Shown: positions 8,084 to 16,552 of the stretch, piece by piece
How the letters are laid out: the number at the start of each line of letters is the position of its first letter
Numbering within the stretch: position 1 is the stretch's first letter
Origin: Phycisphaeraceae bacterium
GTDB lineage: Bacteria > Planctomycetota > Phycisphaerae > Phycisphaerales > UBA1924
DNA: 64,000 nucleotides
Direction of reading: 5' to 3'
Assembly (NCBI GenBank): GCA_007693965.1
Contig: RECQ01000060.1
Span: forward strand, 62,001 to 126,000
Notes under the pieces: model-generated
The model's database searches: none
Seen by the model: only the letters and a program-made list of their open reading frames with translations
What the model was told of the DNA's origin: nothing
Made by a program: the position numbers and the translations under genes

Positions 8084-9304
8084 ATGAGCATCACGAGACT
8101 GTTTCAAACGCTGTCGATTCTTCTTGCGACACTCGTCCTGTTCGCCGGCTCGGCGTTCGCCGACACGATCCAGCTCAAGGACGGGACCAAGCTTGAAGGG
8201 CGGATCATTCGTGAAGGCGATGGTTTCGTCTACATCGCCGTCAAGATCGGCGACATCGAGCACAACCAGTTCGTGCTCACTGAGGACATTGAAAAGATCA
8301 TTCGCTCCGAGCCCGAGGCGGATGAACAGGCGCCTTCCAGGCCGGCCGACCGGCGCACATCGCCCCGCGACATCCCCGACGGCGCCACCCGCGTCGCCTT
8401 CATCACCCTCGAGGGCATGGTCGGTCCGTACATGAACGCCAACTCGCTTCGGCGCTCCGTCGAGATGCTCGAGGGCAAGGATGTCTCCGTGGTCGTGCTC
8501 GACTTCGACTCCGGCGGTGGTTATCTCAGCGAGATCCAGAAGCTCTCCGACGTGATCGAGCGTGAAATCAAGCCCAAGTACCGCACCGTCTCCTGGATCC
8601 GATCGGCCATCTCCGCGGCCGCGATGACATCGATCACCTGCGAGGAAATCTACTTCACCTCACGCGGCAGCTTCGGCGGCGCCACTGGCTTTTTCACCAA
8701 TGAGCAGGGCAAGGCCACGGCCATCTCCGGCGACGCCCTCGACGAAGTCCTCCGGCAGATGGAGATCATCTCCCGTCGGGGCCAGCATGATCCGCTGCTG
8801 ATGCGGGCCATGCAGATCGGTGTCGATCTCTCCTGCGACATCGACTCCAGCACCGGCGCCGTCACCTGGCGGAACGATCTGGATGGCCAGTACATCGTCT
8901 CCACCAAGGATCGCATTCTCACCCTCAATTCACGCGACGCCGAGCGGTTCCGCCTCTCCCGCGGCACGGCCGACAACAAAGACGCGTTGATGCGCCTCAT
9001 GAACATCCCTGAGTGGGTCGAGGTCGGCCACGAGGCGGATGAGCATCAGCAGCGCATGCGCGCGGAGCTCGAACGGACCGAGGTGCAGGCCCGCGAGATC
9101 ATCGCGAAGCTTCAGATTGCGCTGAACCACAACAACGTCTCCCGTGCTCGCGCCTACCTGGGTGAGCTTCGCGGACTGGCCCGGCGCGCCCCCGCATGGA
9201 CCGAGTATCCCGTCGGAGACCTGCCGCCGCTCACGCCCGAATTCTTCCGGGATGCTGAGGAAGCGATAGACCAGTTCCAGCGTTCGCGGCGACCGCGCCG
9301 CTGA
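8084..9304 (+). CDS. Exported ClpP/NfeD-like serine protease
   Basis: A 406-aa exported protein with a signal peptide ending at about residue 26 (LFAGSAFA, then DT). A short beta domain (IQLKDGTKLEGRIIREGDGF) precedes a ClpP-fold domain: VAFITLEGMVGPYMNANSL, VVVLDFDSGGGYLSEIQKL, and SAISAAAMTSITCEEIYFT with Ser177 as candidate nucleophile, as in the membrane-anchored NfeD/SppA families. The Lys of a Ser-Lys dyad cannot be assigned by eye. A charged helical region (residues 310-370) ends the protein. Unlike full NfeD it has no C-terminal membrane domain. It lies 86 bp behind its inactive paralog and is likely co-transcribed, suggesting the two act together in the periplasm. Confidence 0.72.
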   Translation: MSITRLFQTLSILLATLVLFAGSAFADTIQLKDGTKLEGRIIREGDGFVYIAVKIGDIEHNQFVLTEDIEKIIRSEPEADEQAPSRPADRRTSPRDIPDGATRVAFITLEGMVGPYMNANSLRRSVEMLEGKDVSVVVLDFDSGGGYLSEIQKLSDVIEREIKPKYRTVSWIRSAISAAAMTSITCEEIYFTSRGSFGGATGFFTNEQGKATAISGDALDEVLRQMEIISRRGQHDPLLMRAMQIGVDLSCDIDSSTGAVTWRNDLDGQYIVSTKDRILTLNSRDAERFRLSRGTADNKDALMRLMNIPEWVEVGHEADEHQQRMRAELERTEVQAREIIAKLQIALNHNNVSRARAYLGELRGLARRAPAWTEYPVGDLPPLTPEFFRDAEEAIDQFQRSRRPRR

Positions 9305-9447
9305 ATCTCGGGGCGCGAACCGGCTGCGTGAGCCAGATCCCATCGCCGACTCCCGGCTGCGCTGCGCGCTCCGGGCGCGCGGCGGTTCCTGCGGCTACTC
9401 TCTCTCGCTTCCCCACACGCTTCGGAAGCGCGAGAAAGGATCGCCGC

Positions 9448-10911
9448 ATGGCCGAGGCCGGCCCCCCTCACATGTCCCCGGACGAGTTCCGCGAAGCGGC
9501 CGGACGCATCGCCGACTGGGTCGCCTCGTACATGGAGCGTGTCGAGGAGTTTCCCGTCATGTCGCGGGCGAGGCCCGGCGAGGTGTTCTCCTCGCTGCCC
9601 GAGGCGCCGCCGGAGGGTCCCGAGCCGCTCGACGCGGTGATGGCCGACCTTGAGAAGCTCATTCTCCCCGGCCTCACGCACTGGCAGTCGCCATCGTTCT
9701 TCGGGTACTTTCCCGCCAACGCCACCGGACCCGCCATGCTCGCCGACATGGTGGCATCGGGTCTCGGCGTGCAGGGGATGCTCTGGTCCACCAGCCCCGC
9801 CTGCACCGAGGTGGAGACCCGCGTGCTCGACTGGCTGGCGGGGATGCTCGGCCTGCCGGAGCGGTTCGACAGCCGAACGGGCATTGGTGGGGGCGTCATC
9901 CAGGGCACGGCCAGCGAGGCGACGCTCGTCGCGCTCGTCGCTGCCCGGGCCCGGGCTCTTCGCAACGATCCTGACGTCGATCACTCCGCGCCCTTCGGCG
10001 TCTACACCTCGACGCAGGCCCACTCCTCGATTGTGAAGGGCGCATCCATCGCCGGCCTGGGGGCGGACGCGGTGCGATTGATCGAGGTCGATGAGCGACT
10101 CGCCATGCGCCCTGATGCGCTCGCGGAGGCGATTGCGCGGGATCGCGCCGCCGGGCGCCGCCCGCTCTTCGTCTGCGCCACCGTGGGCACGACGTCATCC
10201 GCGGCCATCGACCCGGTGCGCCCCATCGGCGAACTCTGCCGCCGCGAGAACCTGTGGCTGCACGTTGACGCCGCCTACGCCGGCGCCATGTGCGTCTGTC
10301 CGGAATATCGGTGGATCATCGACGGCGTCGAGCACGCCGACTCCTTCGTCTTCAACCCGCACAAGTGGCTGCTGACGAATTTCGACTGCTCCGCATTCTG
10401 GGTCGCCGACCGCGCCGACCTGCTCGGCGCCCTGTCCATCACGCCGGAGTACCTGCGCAACGCCGCGAGCGACGCCGGCGCCGTGATCGACTACCGCGAC
10501 TGGCAGATTCCCCTCGGCCGGCGCTTTCGCTCTCTCAAGCTGTGGTTCGTGATTCGACATTACGGCGTCGAGGGGCTCCGCGAATTCATCCGACACCACT
10601 TGGGTCTTGCGGAGCTCTTTGAATCGCTGGTGCGCTCGGACGAACGCTTTGAGATCTGCGCTCCGCGCACGACATCGCTCGTCTGCTTCCGCCTTCGCGC
10701 CGGGGATGAGCCCAGCCGCGAATTGCTGCGGCGGCTGAATGAATCCGGTGCGATGTTTCTCACTCACACCACGCTGCCCGATCCCGGTGCGCCAGGAGTC
10801 GACCGCTACACGCTTCGCATGGCCATCGGCGCCGTGCGCACCCAGGAACAGCACATCCGAGCCGCGTGGCGGCGCATGCAGGAGACCGCGACCGAGGTGC
10901 TCGCGGGCTGA
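9448..10911 (+). CDS. PLP-dependent group II amino-acid decarboxylase (aromatic/tyrosine decarboxylase family)
   Basis: A 487-aa cytoplasmic decarboxylase. Family features in order: an N-terminal dimer arm (FREAAGRIADWVASYMERVE), HWQSPSFFGYFPAN, GGGVIQGTASEATLVAL, the cofactor-binding FVCATVGTTSSAAIDP, LWLHVDAAYAGAMC, and NPHKWLLTNFDCSAFWV with Lys306 as the PLP Schiff-base lysine. The length matches animal- and plant-type aromatic L-amino-acid decarboxylases. Substrate (Tyr, Trp, Phe, Dopa or other) is not readable from sequence. The start ATG has a clear upstream site (gagaaagga). It is convergent with the DUF4340 gene, with one base between their stops. Confidence 0.9.
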   Translation: MAEAGPPHMSPDEFREAAGRIADWVASYMERVEEFPVMSRARPGEVFSSLPEAPPEGPEPLDAVMADLEKLILPGLTHWQSPSFFGYFPANATGPAMLADMVASGLGVQGMLWSTSPACTEVETRVLDWLAGMLGLPERFDSRTGIGGGVIQGTASEATLVALVAARARALRNDPDVDHSAPFGVYTSTQAHSSIVKGASIAGLGADAVRLIEVDERLAMRPDALAEAIARDRAAGRRPLFVCATVGTTSSAAIDPVRPIGELCRRENLWLHVDAAYAGAMCVCPEYRWIIDGVEHADSFVFNPHKWLLTNFDCSAFWVADRADLLGALSITPEYLRNAASDAGAVIDYRDWQIPLGRRFRSLKLWFVIRHYGVEGLREFIRHHLGLAELFESLVRSDERFEICAPRTTSLVCFRLRAGDEPSRELLRRLNESGAMFLTHTTLPDPGAPGVDRYTLRMAIGAVRTQEQHIRAAWRRMQETATEVLAG

Positions 10912-10912
10912 A

Positions 10913-12340
10913 TCACTTCGCCGGGGCGTATTCGACGGGGGGCGCCTGCGCCTCCTCGCCGAGCAGCGCCGGCGCCGCCACTCCCGCGTGCATGCGGAAG
11001 ATCGCCTGGCGGCTCTGCGGCACATCCACGGTGCGCGTTGTGAGCATGTCGTCGCCGTGGAGGCCGATTTCGACATAGTCGAGCGGATCGCCGTTGAAAT
11101 CCATGAGCGTCACCGCCGCCGCCCGCGACCAGCCGTCGAGTTCGAGAAGGCGGATGTCCGACGCCGCCCGGGTGGTGAGGAATGTGAGAAGCTCCTCGAC
11201 GCGCCGGTGCAGCGTCTCGTCATCGTGCGGGTCTGACTCGGCCCGCCATCCATCAACGCTGCGCAGGAAGAGCAGTTCATCGCGCCCATCGATCGAGAGC
11301 AGCAGCGAGCCGACGTTCGCCGCCTCCACGCTGGTGGCCCGCCGGGAGACGTACATCGCGGGCGCCGGAATCAATTTGCCCAGTGCCTCGGCGCTGATGA
11401 TGACGATGGTGCGCCCTTCGTCCGGGGTGGCGTAGAGAAGCCGTCCGGCGACATCCGCCATGCCGCCGATGCTGAGCCGGCGCCGCTGCGTCGTGACCGA
11501 CACGTCGCCATCGTCGCCGATCTGGCGCTGATCCGACTCGACCTCCACGATGTAGCGCGGCGAGTCCAGCCCTGCATCAGTCAGCGCAGGCCGCGCATCG
11601 GCCTCATCGTCAAGGAATCGCTCGATGCGCAGCTCGCGCAGCGCATCGAGCAGGCGGCTGACCGTGCTCTCCTCCGCGCGGGCGTTGGCCGGGGAACGGA
11701 GCCACCAGCGACCGCCGGTGCGGGCCGCCGTGATGTTCACATCATTGACGACAAGGCGGACGCGCGAGGCGTCCGAGCCGACGCCGGGCATCGCCGTGGG
11801 ATCGCGCCAGCCGCGCGGCCCCGGCGAGGTCAGCGCGTTGTACACGTCTTCGTCGATGTACCCGAGGTCAGCGCCGTCGATTTCGATCAGTCGCCGCCCA
11901 CCCACAGATTGAGAATCGACGCGGATGGAGGTTTCGCGCCCATCGGAGTGTCGGAAAGTCGCACGCGCTGCGCGATCGGAGATCGAGACGTCGTCGCCGG
12001 CGCCCGTCGCCACCGGGCGCATCTGCGCCATCACACCCACCAGGCCGCGGACTCGTGCGGGAATGACCGGCCACGGCGCCGCGGCGTCTTCTCCGGCCTG
12101 CACCACGCGCAACCGCCAGCCGCCCTCACTGGTGCGCTCGACGATCTCCTCGCTCGCGCGGCCCGTCCGCTGCACGGTGATGGACTCCACGCTCGCGGGG
12201 TCGATGGGAATATTGATGGTGCGCGGATCGCCGCCCGGCGTATCGGCCTCACCGGAGCGGGGGCCAACGAAGACGATCAGCGCGACGACGCTGAGGACCA
12301 GCGCGAGCAGGAGGGCGATGATGAGTGCTGGCCTGGACAT
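10913..12340 (-). CDS. DUF4340 membrane-anchored protein of the Gld-like ABC cluster
   Basis: A 475-aa protein with one N-terminal transmembrane helix (ALIIALLLALVLSVVALIVFV) and a long periplasmic region of DUF4340 type. The domain shows its repeated beta pattern: ESITVQRTG, GWRLRVVQ, VRLVVNDVNITAARTGGRWW. It is the last gene of a four-gene minus-strand cluster with an ATPase, a permease and a GldG-like protein. DUF4340 proteins are commonly found behind gldG-like genes, so a shared envelope role is inferred. The ATG at 12340 was chosen, with an AGGAG 12 nt upstream; an ATG ten codons earlier is possible. The function is unknown. Confidence 0.8.
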   Translation of the reverse strand: MSRPALIIALLLALVLSVVALIVFVGPRSGEADTPGGDPRTINIPIDPASVESITVQRTGRASEEIVERTSEGGWRLRVVQAGEDAAAPWPVIPARVRGLVGVMAQMRPVATGAGDDVSISDRAARATFRHSDGRETSIRVDSQSVGGRRLIEIDGADLGYIDEDVYNALTSPGPRGWRDPTAMPGVGSDASRVRLVVNDVNITAARTGGRWWLRSPANARAEESTVSRLLDALRELRIERFLDDEADARPALTDAGLDSPRYIVEVESDQRQIGDDGDVSVTTQRRRLSIGGMADVAGRLLYATPDEGRTIVIISAEALGKLIPAPAMYVSRRATSVEAANVGSLLLSIDGRDELLFLRSVDGWRAESDPHDDETLHRRVEELLTFLTTRAASDIRLLELDGWSRAAAVTLMDFNGDPLDYVEIGLHGDDMLTTRTVDVPQSRQAIFRMHAGVAAPALLGEEAQAPPVEYAPAK

Positions 12341-12436
12341 GTGTAGAGCGTGCTCCTGGTGGGTGGACACAACTGGAGGCCGTGTCCGCGTGCGGCGGAT
12401 GTGTGCGTGCGAAAGCGACGCATTTCACACACCAGC

Positions 12437-14608
12437 CTATCCGCGCACCAGCCTCAGGATGAGCCCGGTAAGCAGCGTCAGGGCCGGAAGCCCCGCAATC
12501 AGCGCCCAGCGGAGGGCGATGAGCTGTCCCGGCTCGATCGGCGCCAGTCTGGCCACATCGCGGACGCGCGGACTCGGGGCGATGAACTCATCAAGCCCCG
12601 CCAGCCAGTAGACCGCCGCCTCGAAGAGTTCGGCGTTGCCGGGGAATCGGGTCACGGGGCGACCATCCACATGCGTTGTGAGCTGGGTGAACTCGTCGAA
12701 GAACCAGCCGTTCGAGCCCACCACGACGAGTCGCTGCGGCGGGATGTCATCGGCGATGCGCCGCTCCGCCGCCGCCGCCAGCGTCCAGGGGCCGTCGATG
12801 TTGTCCCGTCTCGGATCCGGCGTCGGCGGGTTCGAGACCATGCTGCGCTGGGCGCCGCTGAGGGCGCGGAACTCAGCCCATCGGGCCTCTCCCCAGATGT
12901 CGCGACTGTCGTCGAGCGTCAGCAGGGGCCAGGCATGGGCGTGGGCATCGTCCTCGGCGTCGATCACCTCGATGTGCTGCGACCAGGGAAGCAGCGTGTT
13001 GAGTCCGCTCACAGCCCGACCGATGGGGTGCGAATCGTCTGAACGCGACGCCGTCTGGCCGGACTGGATCTCGGGCCCCGACGCCGTGCTTATGCGGCGC
13101 AGCAGGGGGCGTCCGGAATCGATTCTGAGCCCGAAGGGCTCGATCAGCGTCGCAATCGGATCCGGTTCGCCTACGGCGGGGAGCGTCGAGGGTTCGACCG
13201 AGAGCAGCACCGGCTCGCCCGCCTCGAAAAGCGCTTCGAGCGAACTCACCACCCGTCCCAGGCGCTCGGCGCCCTCGGGGGTGGTGACGGAGATCCCGAT
13301 CGTGGCCCACACAAGTGGGCGGGCGCCTTCGGGGTCAAGCTCCAGAAGTGTTGGGGGGGAAGACTGCTGCGCCACCGCCCATTCCGCGACATCGATGCCG
13401 CGGAGGCGCATGCGGTCCAGCAGGTGGCCGAGGTGTCCTTCCATTTCAGGTGTGGCCGGCATGCCCGCATCGTCAAGGATGCGTTCGTTGAGGCCGTGGA
13501 CGAAGATGAGGATGGGATTGGTTGGGTTAGTGAGCGCGGCGATTGCGGTGGCGATGAGCTCTTCGCCGGTGAATCGAAGGTCAGCGCCCGCGCCGCCGCC
13601 CATGTCGATCGTGGCGCCGGATGGGAAGAGCGATTCGAACCGCACCGCGGTCGCGCCGGTGGGGGAGACGATGACCGCGCACGGCCCCGCCTCCACGGTG
13701 CGCACGATCGCGACGAGCTCAAGGGGAGCGAGCCGCTCCAGGGCGTCGGCGCCTCGCGCTGCGGCGTCGCGAAGTGGGCGCATCACGCGGGCGGCATCGC
13801 GCGCCAGTTCGGCGGCTTCCGGAGCGTTGGTGAAAGGCTCGTCTCCGAGTGAACCGGCGAACTGATCCATCACGTTGCGCAGCGTAAGAAGCTCATCGCC
13901 GATGCGGCGCAACGGACTGGCCAGGGCTCGCTGGGCCCGGTCCACCGGTGGGAAGTTCGAGCCCGCAACGCGATCATTCAACGCTTCTTCCGCGACTTCG
14001 GCGACGCGATCGAGGTCCGCGGCCCACGCCCGCGCCACCGCGGCGATGTTGGTGATGTCGCGATGCCGCTGATCCTGGGCGGGCAGCGCATCGCGGAGCG
14101 CCAGCATCGCCTCCGACAGCCGGGGCATCCCGGTCGCGACGGCGCGGGCCGATTCGATGGACTGCTCCGTCGCCTCGATATGCCGCGCCAGCCGATCGGC
14201 GTGCAGATCGACGAGCCTGTTGAGCAGCGAGGCATACGCGGCGCGGTCGCCGGGCGAGATTGAATCGATGCGGTTGTAGCGCAGATGAGGACTGGCACGG
14301 TCGAACTCGGTCAGCACATCGTCAATTCGCCCCGCCGCCCGCGGGTCGAGGGCGTCGAAATCGGCGATGACCATGATCTCGTGCGGCGAGTCCAACCGCG
14401 AAAGCAGACCCTGTGTTCTGGGCGCCAGCGTGTGCTCCCGGGTCGCAGTGACGTCGATGCGCGTGCGGTAGGTCGATCCCAGCATCACCGCGATGGCGCA
14501 AGAGGCCGTCATTGCGATCAGCAGGACCGCGGTCAGCGCCCCGAAGCGCACGCGCCGGCCCGCCGCGGTGCGTGTGGTCTTTGACTTCGCTTCATGCGCA
14601 GCGCTCAT
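12437..14608 (-). CDS. GldG-like ABC-transporter auxiliary protein
   Basis: A 723-aa membrane protein. The N-terminus has a transmembrane helix (FGALTAVLLIAMTASCAIAVM), then TREHTLAPRTQGLLSRLDSP and EIMVIADFDAL, typical of GldG/ABC-type uncharacterised auxiliary domains. A helical insertion of about 200 residues and a Rossmann-like region (TNPILIFVHGLNERILDDAG) follow. A C-terminal helix (ALIAGLPALTLLTGLILRLV) re-enters the membrane. The start ATG overlaps the permease stop by 4 bp. The reading frame stays open 870 bp upstream, but that stretch is antisense-frame sequence inside the permease gene. In Bacteroidetes the GldAFG transporter supports gliding; here only an envelope-related export role can be inferred. 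Confidence 0.8.
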   Translation of the reverse strand: MSAAHEAKSKTTRTAAGRRVRFGALTAVLLIAMTASCAIAVMLGSTYRTRIDVTATREHTLAPRTQGLLSRLDSPHEIMVIADFDALDPRAAGRIDDVLTEFDRASPHLRYNRIDSISPGDRAAYASLLNRLVDLHADRLARHIEATEQSIESARAVATGMPRLSEAMLALRDALPAQDQRHRDITNIAAVARAWAADLDRVAEVAEEALNDRVAGSNFPPVDRAQRALASPLRRIGDELLTLRNVMDQFAGSLGDEPFTNAPEAAELARDAARVMRPLRDAAARGADALERLAPLELVAIVRTVEAGPCAVIVSPTGATAVRFESLFPSGATIDMGGGAGADLRFTGEELIATAIAALTNPTNPILIFVHGLNERILDDAGMPATPEMEGHLGHLLDRMRLRGIDVAEWAVAQQSSPPTLLELDPEGARPLVWATIGISVTTPEGAERLGRVVSSLEALFEAGEPVLLSVEPSTLPAVGEPDPIATLIEPFGLRIDSGRPLLRRISTASGPEIQSGQTASRSDDSHPIGRAVSGLNTLLPWSQHIEVIDAEDDAHAHAWPLLTLDDSRDIWGEARWAEFRALSGAQRSMVSNPPTPDPRRDNIDGPWTLAAAAERRIADDIPPQRLVVVGSNGWFFDEFTQLTTHVDGRPVTRFPGNAELFEAAVYWLAGLDEFIAPSPRVRDVARLAPIEPGQLIALRWALIAGLPALTLLTGLILRLVRG

Positions 14609-15321
14609 CGCCACCTCCTTGATTCGAGCGCCACCACCGCCAGGGCCGTGAACCACACCGACGCGGCGATGAAGAAGACCAGGTGCCCCGTGTCGATGAC
14701 GCCCCGGGCGAAATCCAGCATGCGAAGATCGACTGAGAGCGCGTAGAGCGGGCGGTCCAGCGGCGGGCCGAGGAAGGCGGCGCCCTGCGTCGTCGCGATA
14801 CGCATGAAGAGCAGGAAGAAGAGCGTTCCCAGGAACGCGACCACCTGGTTCGATGTGAGCGCCGACGCCAGCAGCCCGACGGCGAGGTAGAGCATGCCCA
14901 GCGCCAGCAATCCCACGTAGCCGGCCACAATCGGTCCGTAATCCGGGTTGGAGAAGATTTCCAGCGTGACGACGAAGAGCAGCGTCGGCGCCAGCATCGC
15001 GACCAGGAAGCCGACGCCGCCGAGGTATTTGCCGATGATGATCTGCCAGTCCGAGACGGGCGCCGTCATGAGCGGTTCGATCGTGCCGGCGCGGAGCTCT
15101 TCGGAAATCAGCCGCATCGAGATCGCCGGCGCCACGAAGATCATCAGCCAGCCGGAGAGATGGAAGAGCGACTGCATGCTCGCCGGCTCGCCCGGGCGGA
15201 GCGTCCACATCCCGAAGACCAGGCCGGTCAGCACCAGGTAGAGGGCGATCACCACCCAGCCGATGGGCAGGCGGAAGAAGGACGCCAGCTCGCGCTGCGC
15301 GATGGCCAGTGCGGCGCTCAT
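14605..15321 (-). CDS. ABC-2 type permease (GldF-like)
   Basis: A 238-aa inner-membrane permease with six hydrophobic segments, starting SAALAIAQRELASFF followed by a helix (IGWVVIALYLVLTGLVFGMW). The middle segment ISMRLISEELRAGTIEPLMT is the ABC-2 coupling signature that contacts the ATPase. VSDWQIIIGKYLGGVGFLVA and LGMLYLAVGLLASALTSNQV complete the family pattern. Both ends overlap neighbouring genes by 4 bp, so ATPase, permease and GldG-like protein are translationally coupled. It pairs with the ATPase upstream and the GldG-like protein downstream. Confidence 0.88.
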   Translation of the reverse strand: MSAALAIAQRELASFFRLPIGWVVIALYLVLTGLVFGMWTLRPGEPASMQSLFHLSGWLMIFVAPAISMRLISEELRAGTIEPLMTAPVSDWQIIIGKYLGGVGFLVAMLAPTLLFVVTLEIFSNPDYGPIVAGYVGLLALGMLYLAVGLLASALTSNQVVAFLGTLFFLLFMRIATTQGAAFLGPPLDRPLYALSVDLRMLDFARGVIDTGHLVFFIAASVWFTALAVVALESRRWR

Positions 15322-16337
15322 GCGTGTTCCTCTCCCTGCGCGGCCAGTTCCGGGCTCTTCGATTCCGACGCCTCCGCGCCGGGAGCGTCGATGAGCCGGA
15401 TGAAGATCTGCTCCAGCGTGGGCGTATCCCGACGCAGCTCGCGCACAATCGCGCCCGATTCCTGCGTCGCGGAGGCAAGCCGCTCGCGCAGGTCCGGGGC
15501 GTCGGTCTCGGGCATGATTTCGTATCGGCGCCAGCCGTTCTCGAGTGCGCCGTTCTCCGACACCTTCGCCACGCCCGCCAGGCGGCGCAGGGCGACGCCG
15601 ATCACATCTTCAGCGCCAGTGGCGACCGCAGCGCGCGATCGCGCCTCGATGATGTACAGCCCGGCGCCGCGGTCCGGGCGCACCAGGTCGGTGATGGCGC
15701 CATCCGCCCGCACCTGTCCGTGCGCGATGACCACGATCCGGTCGCACGTCAGCTCGACCTCGGGCAGGATGTGCGAGCTGATGAGCATGGTCTTGTCGGT
15801 CCCGAGGTCGCGCACCAGGCGGCGTGTCTCGACGATCTGGGTCGGGTCGAGGCCGCTGGTGGGCTCGTCGAGAATCAGGACGGGCGGGTCGTGCAGCAGG
15901 GCCGAGGCGAGCCCGACGCGCTGCTTGAAGCCCTTGCTCAGTTCACCCGTCCGACGGCGGCGGACCTCGGCCAGCCAGCAGCGCTCGATGACCCGGTCAA
16001 TCGCCAGGCGCAGGGCCCGGCGGCGCATGCCGAAGAGCCGGCCGCGGTGGCGCAGGTAGTCCTCGACGCGCATTTCGGGGTACAGGGGCGTCGATTCGGG
16101 CATGTAGCCGATTCGGGACCGCACGGCCCGGGTGTCCTCGATCGAATCCAGCCCGTCGACGGTGACGAATCCGGAGGTGGGCGGCAGATACCCCGTGATC
16201 ACCCGGATGGTCGTGGTCTTGCCGGCTCCGTTCGGCCCCAGCAGACCGACCACCTGCCCGGCGGAGGCCTGGAAACTCACGCCACGAAGCGCCTGCACCG
16301 CTCCGAAGCTCTTCCGGATGTCTCGGACATCGATCAT
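15318..16337 (-). CDS. ABC transporter ATP-binding protein (GldA-like)
   Basis: A 339-aa ABC ATPase. Walker A is GLLGPNGAGKTTTIRVITGY, the Q-loop follows at about residue 85 (IGYMPES), the signature is LSKGFKQRVGLASALLHDP, Walker B is VLILDEPTSGLDP, and the switch histidine is in MLISSHILPEVE. About 110 extra residues after the core form the helical/beta C-terminal extension common in ABC-2 exporters of the GldA/CcmA type. It is the first gene of the minus-strand Gld-like operon and diverges from the PAS-GAF-receiver gene. The start (MIDVRDIRKSFGAV) is the usual beginning of such ATPases. Confidence 0.93.
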   Translation of the reverse strand: MIDVRDIRKSFGAVQALRGVSFQASAGQVVGLLGPNGAGKTTTIRVITGYLPPTSGFVTVDGLDSIEDTRAVRSRIGYMPESTPLYPEMRVEDYLRHRGRLFGMRRRALRLAIDRVIERCWLAEVRRRRTGELSKGFKQRVGLASALLHDPPVLILDEPTSGLDPTQIVETRRLVRDLGTDKTMLISSHILPEVELTCDRIVVIAHGQVRADGAITDLVRPDRGAGLYIIEARSRAAVATGAEDVIGVALRRLAGVAKVSENGALENGWRRYEIMPETDAPDLRERLASATQESGAIVRELRRDTPTLEQIFIRLIDAPGAEASESKSPELAAQGEEHA

Positions 16338-16552
16338 GTTGGACGAAAGGCTCTGTCGAGGGACGCGGCCCGCTCTCCTTCTCTACGATGAATCGACGCA
16401 CAGGGTCCCTTAAGGCGCAAAAAAGATCCGGGCCGACCCCTTCCGATCCTTCTTTGCGGGTCTGGAGCGTCCCTCGATCCGATCGTACACTTGCCCGGGA
16501 GTATCCGGCGCCCTCGGAAACGCAGGCTGGCGAGGTCTGCGGCCCGCTTTGT

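Noticed and set aside
14609-15478. 5' extension of the GldG-like frame
   Set aside because: It overlaps the whole permease gene in another frame; the ATG at 14608 with the 4-bp overlap is the natural start.
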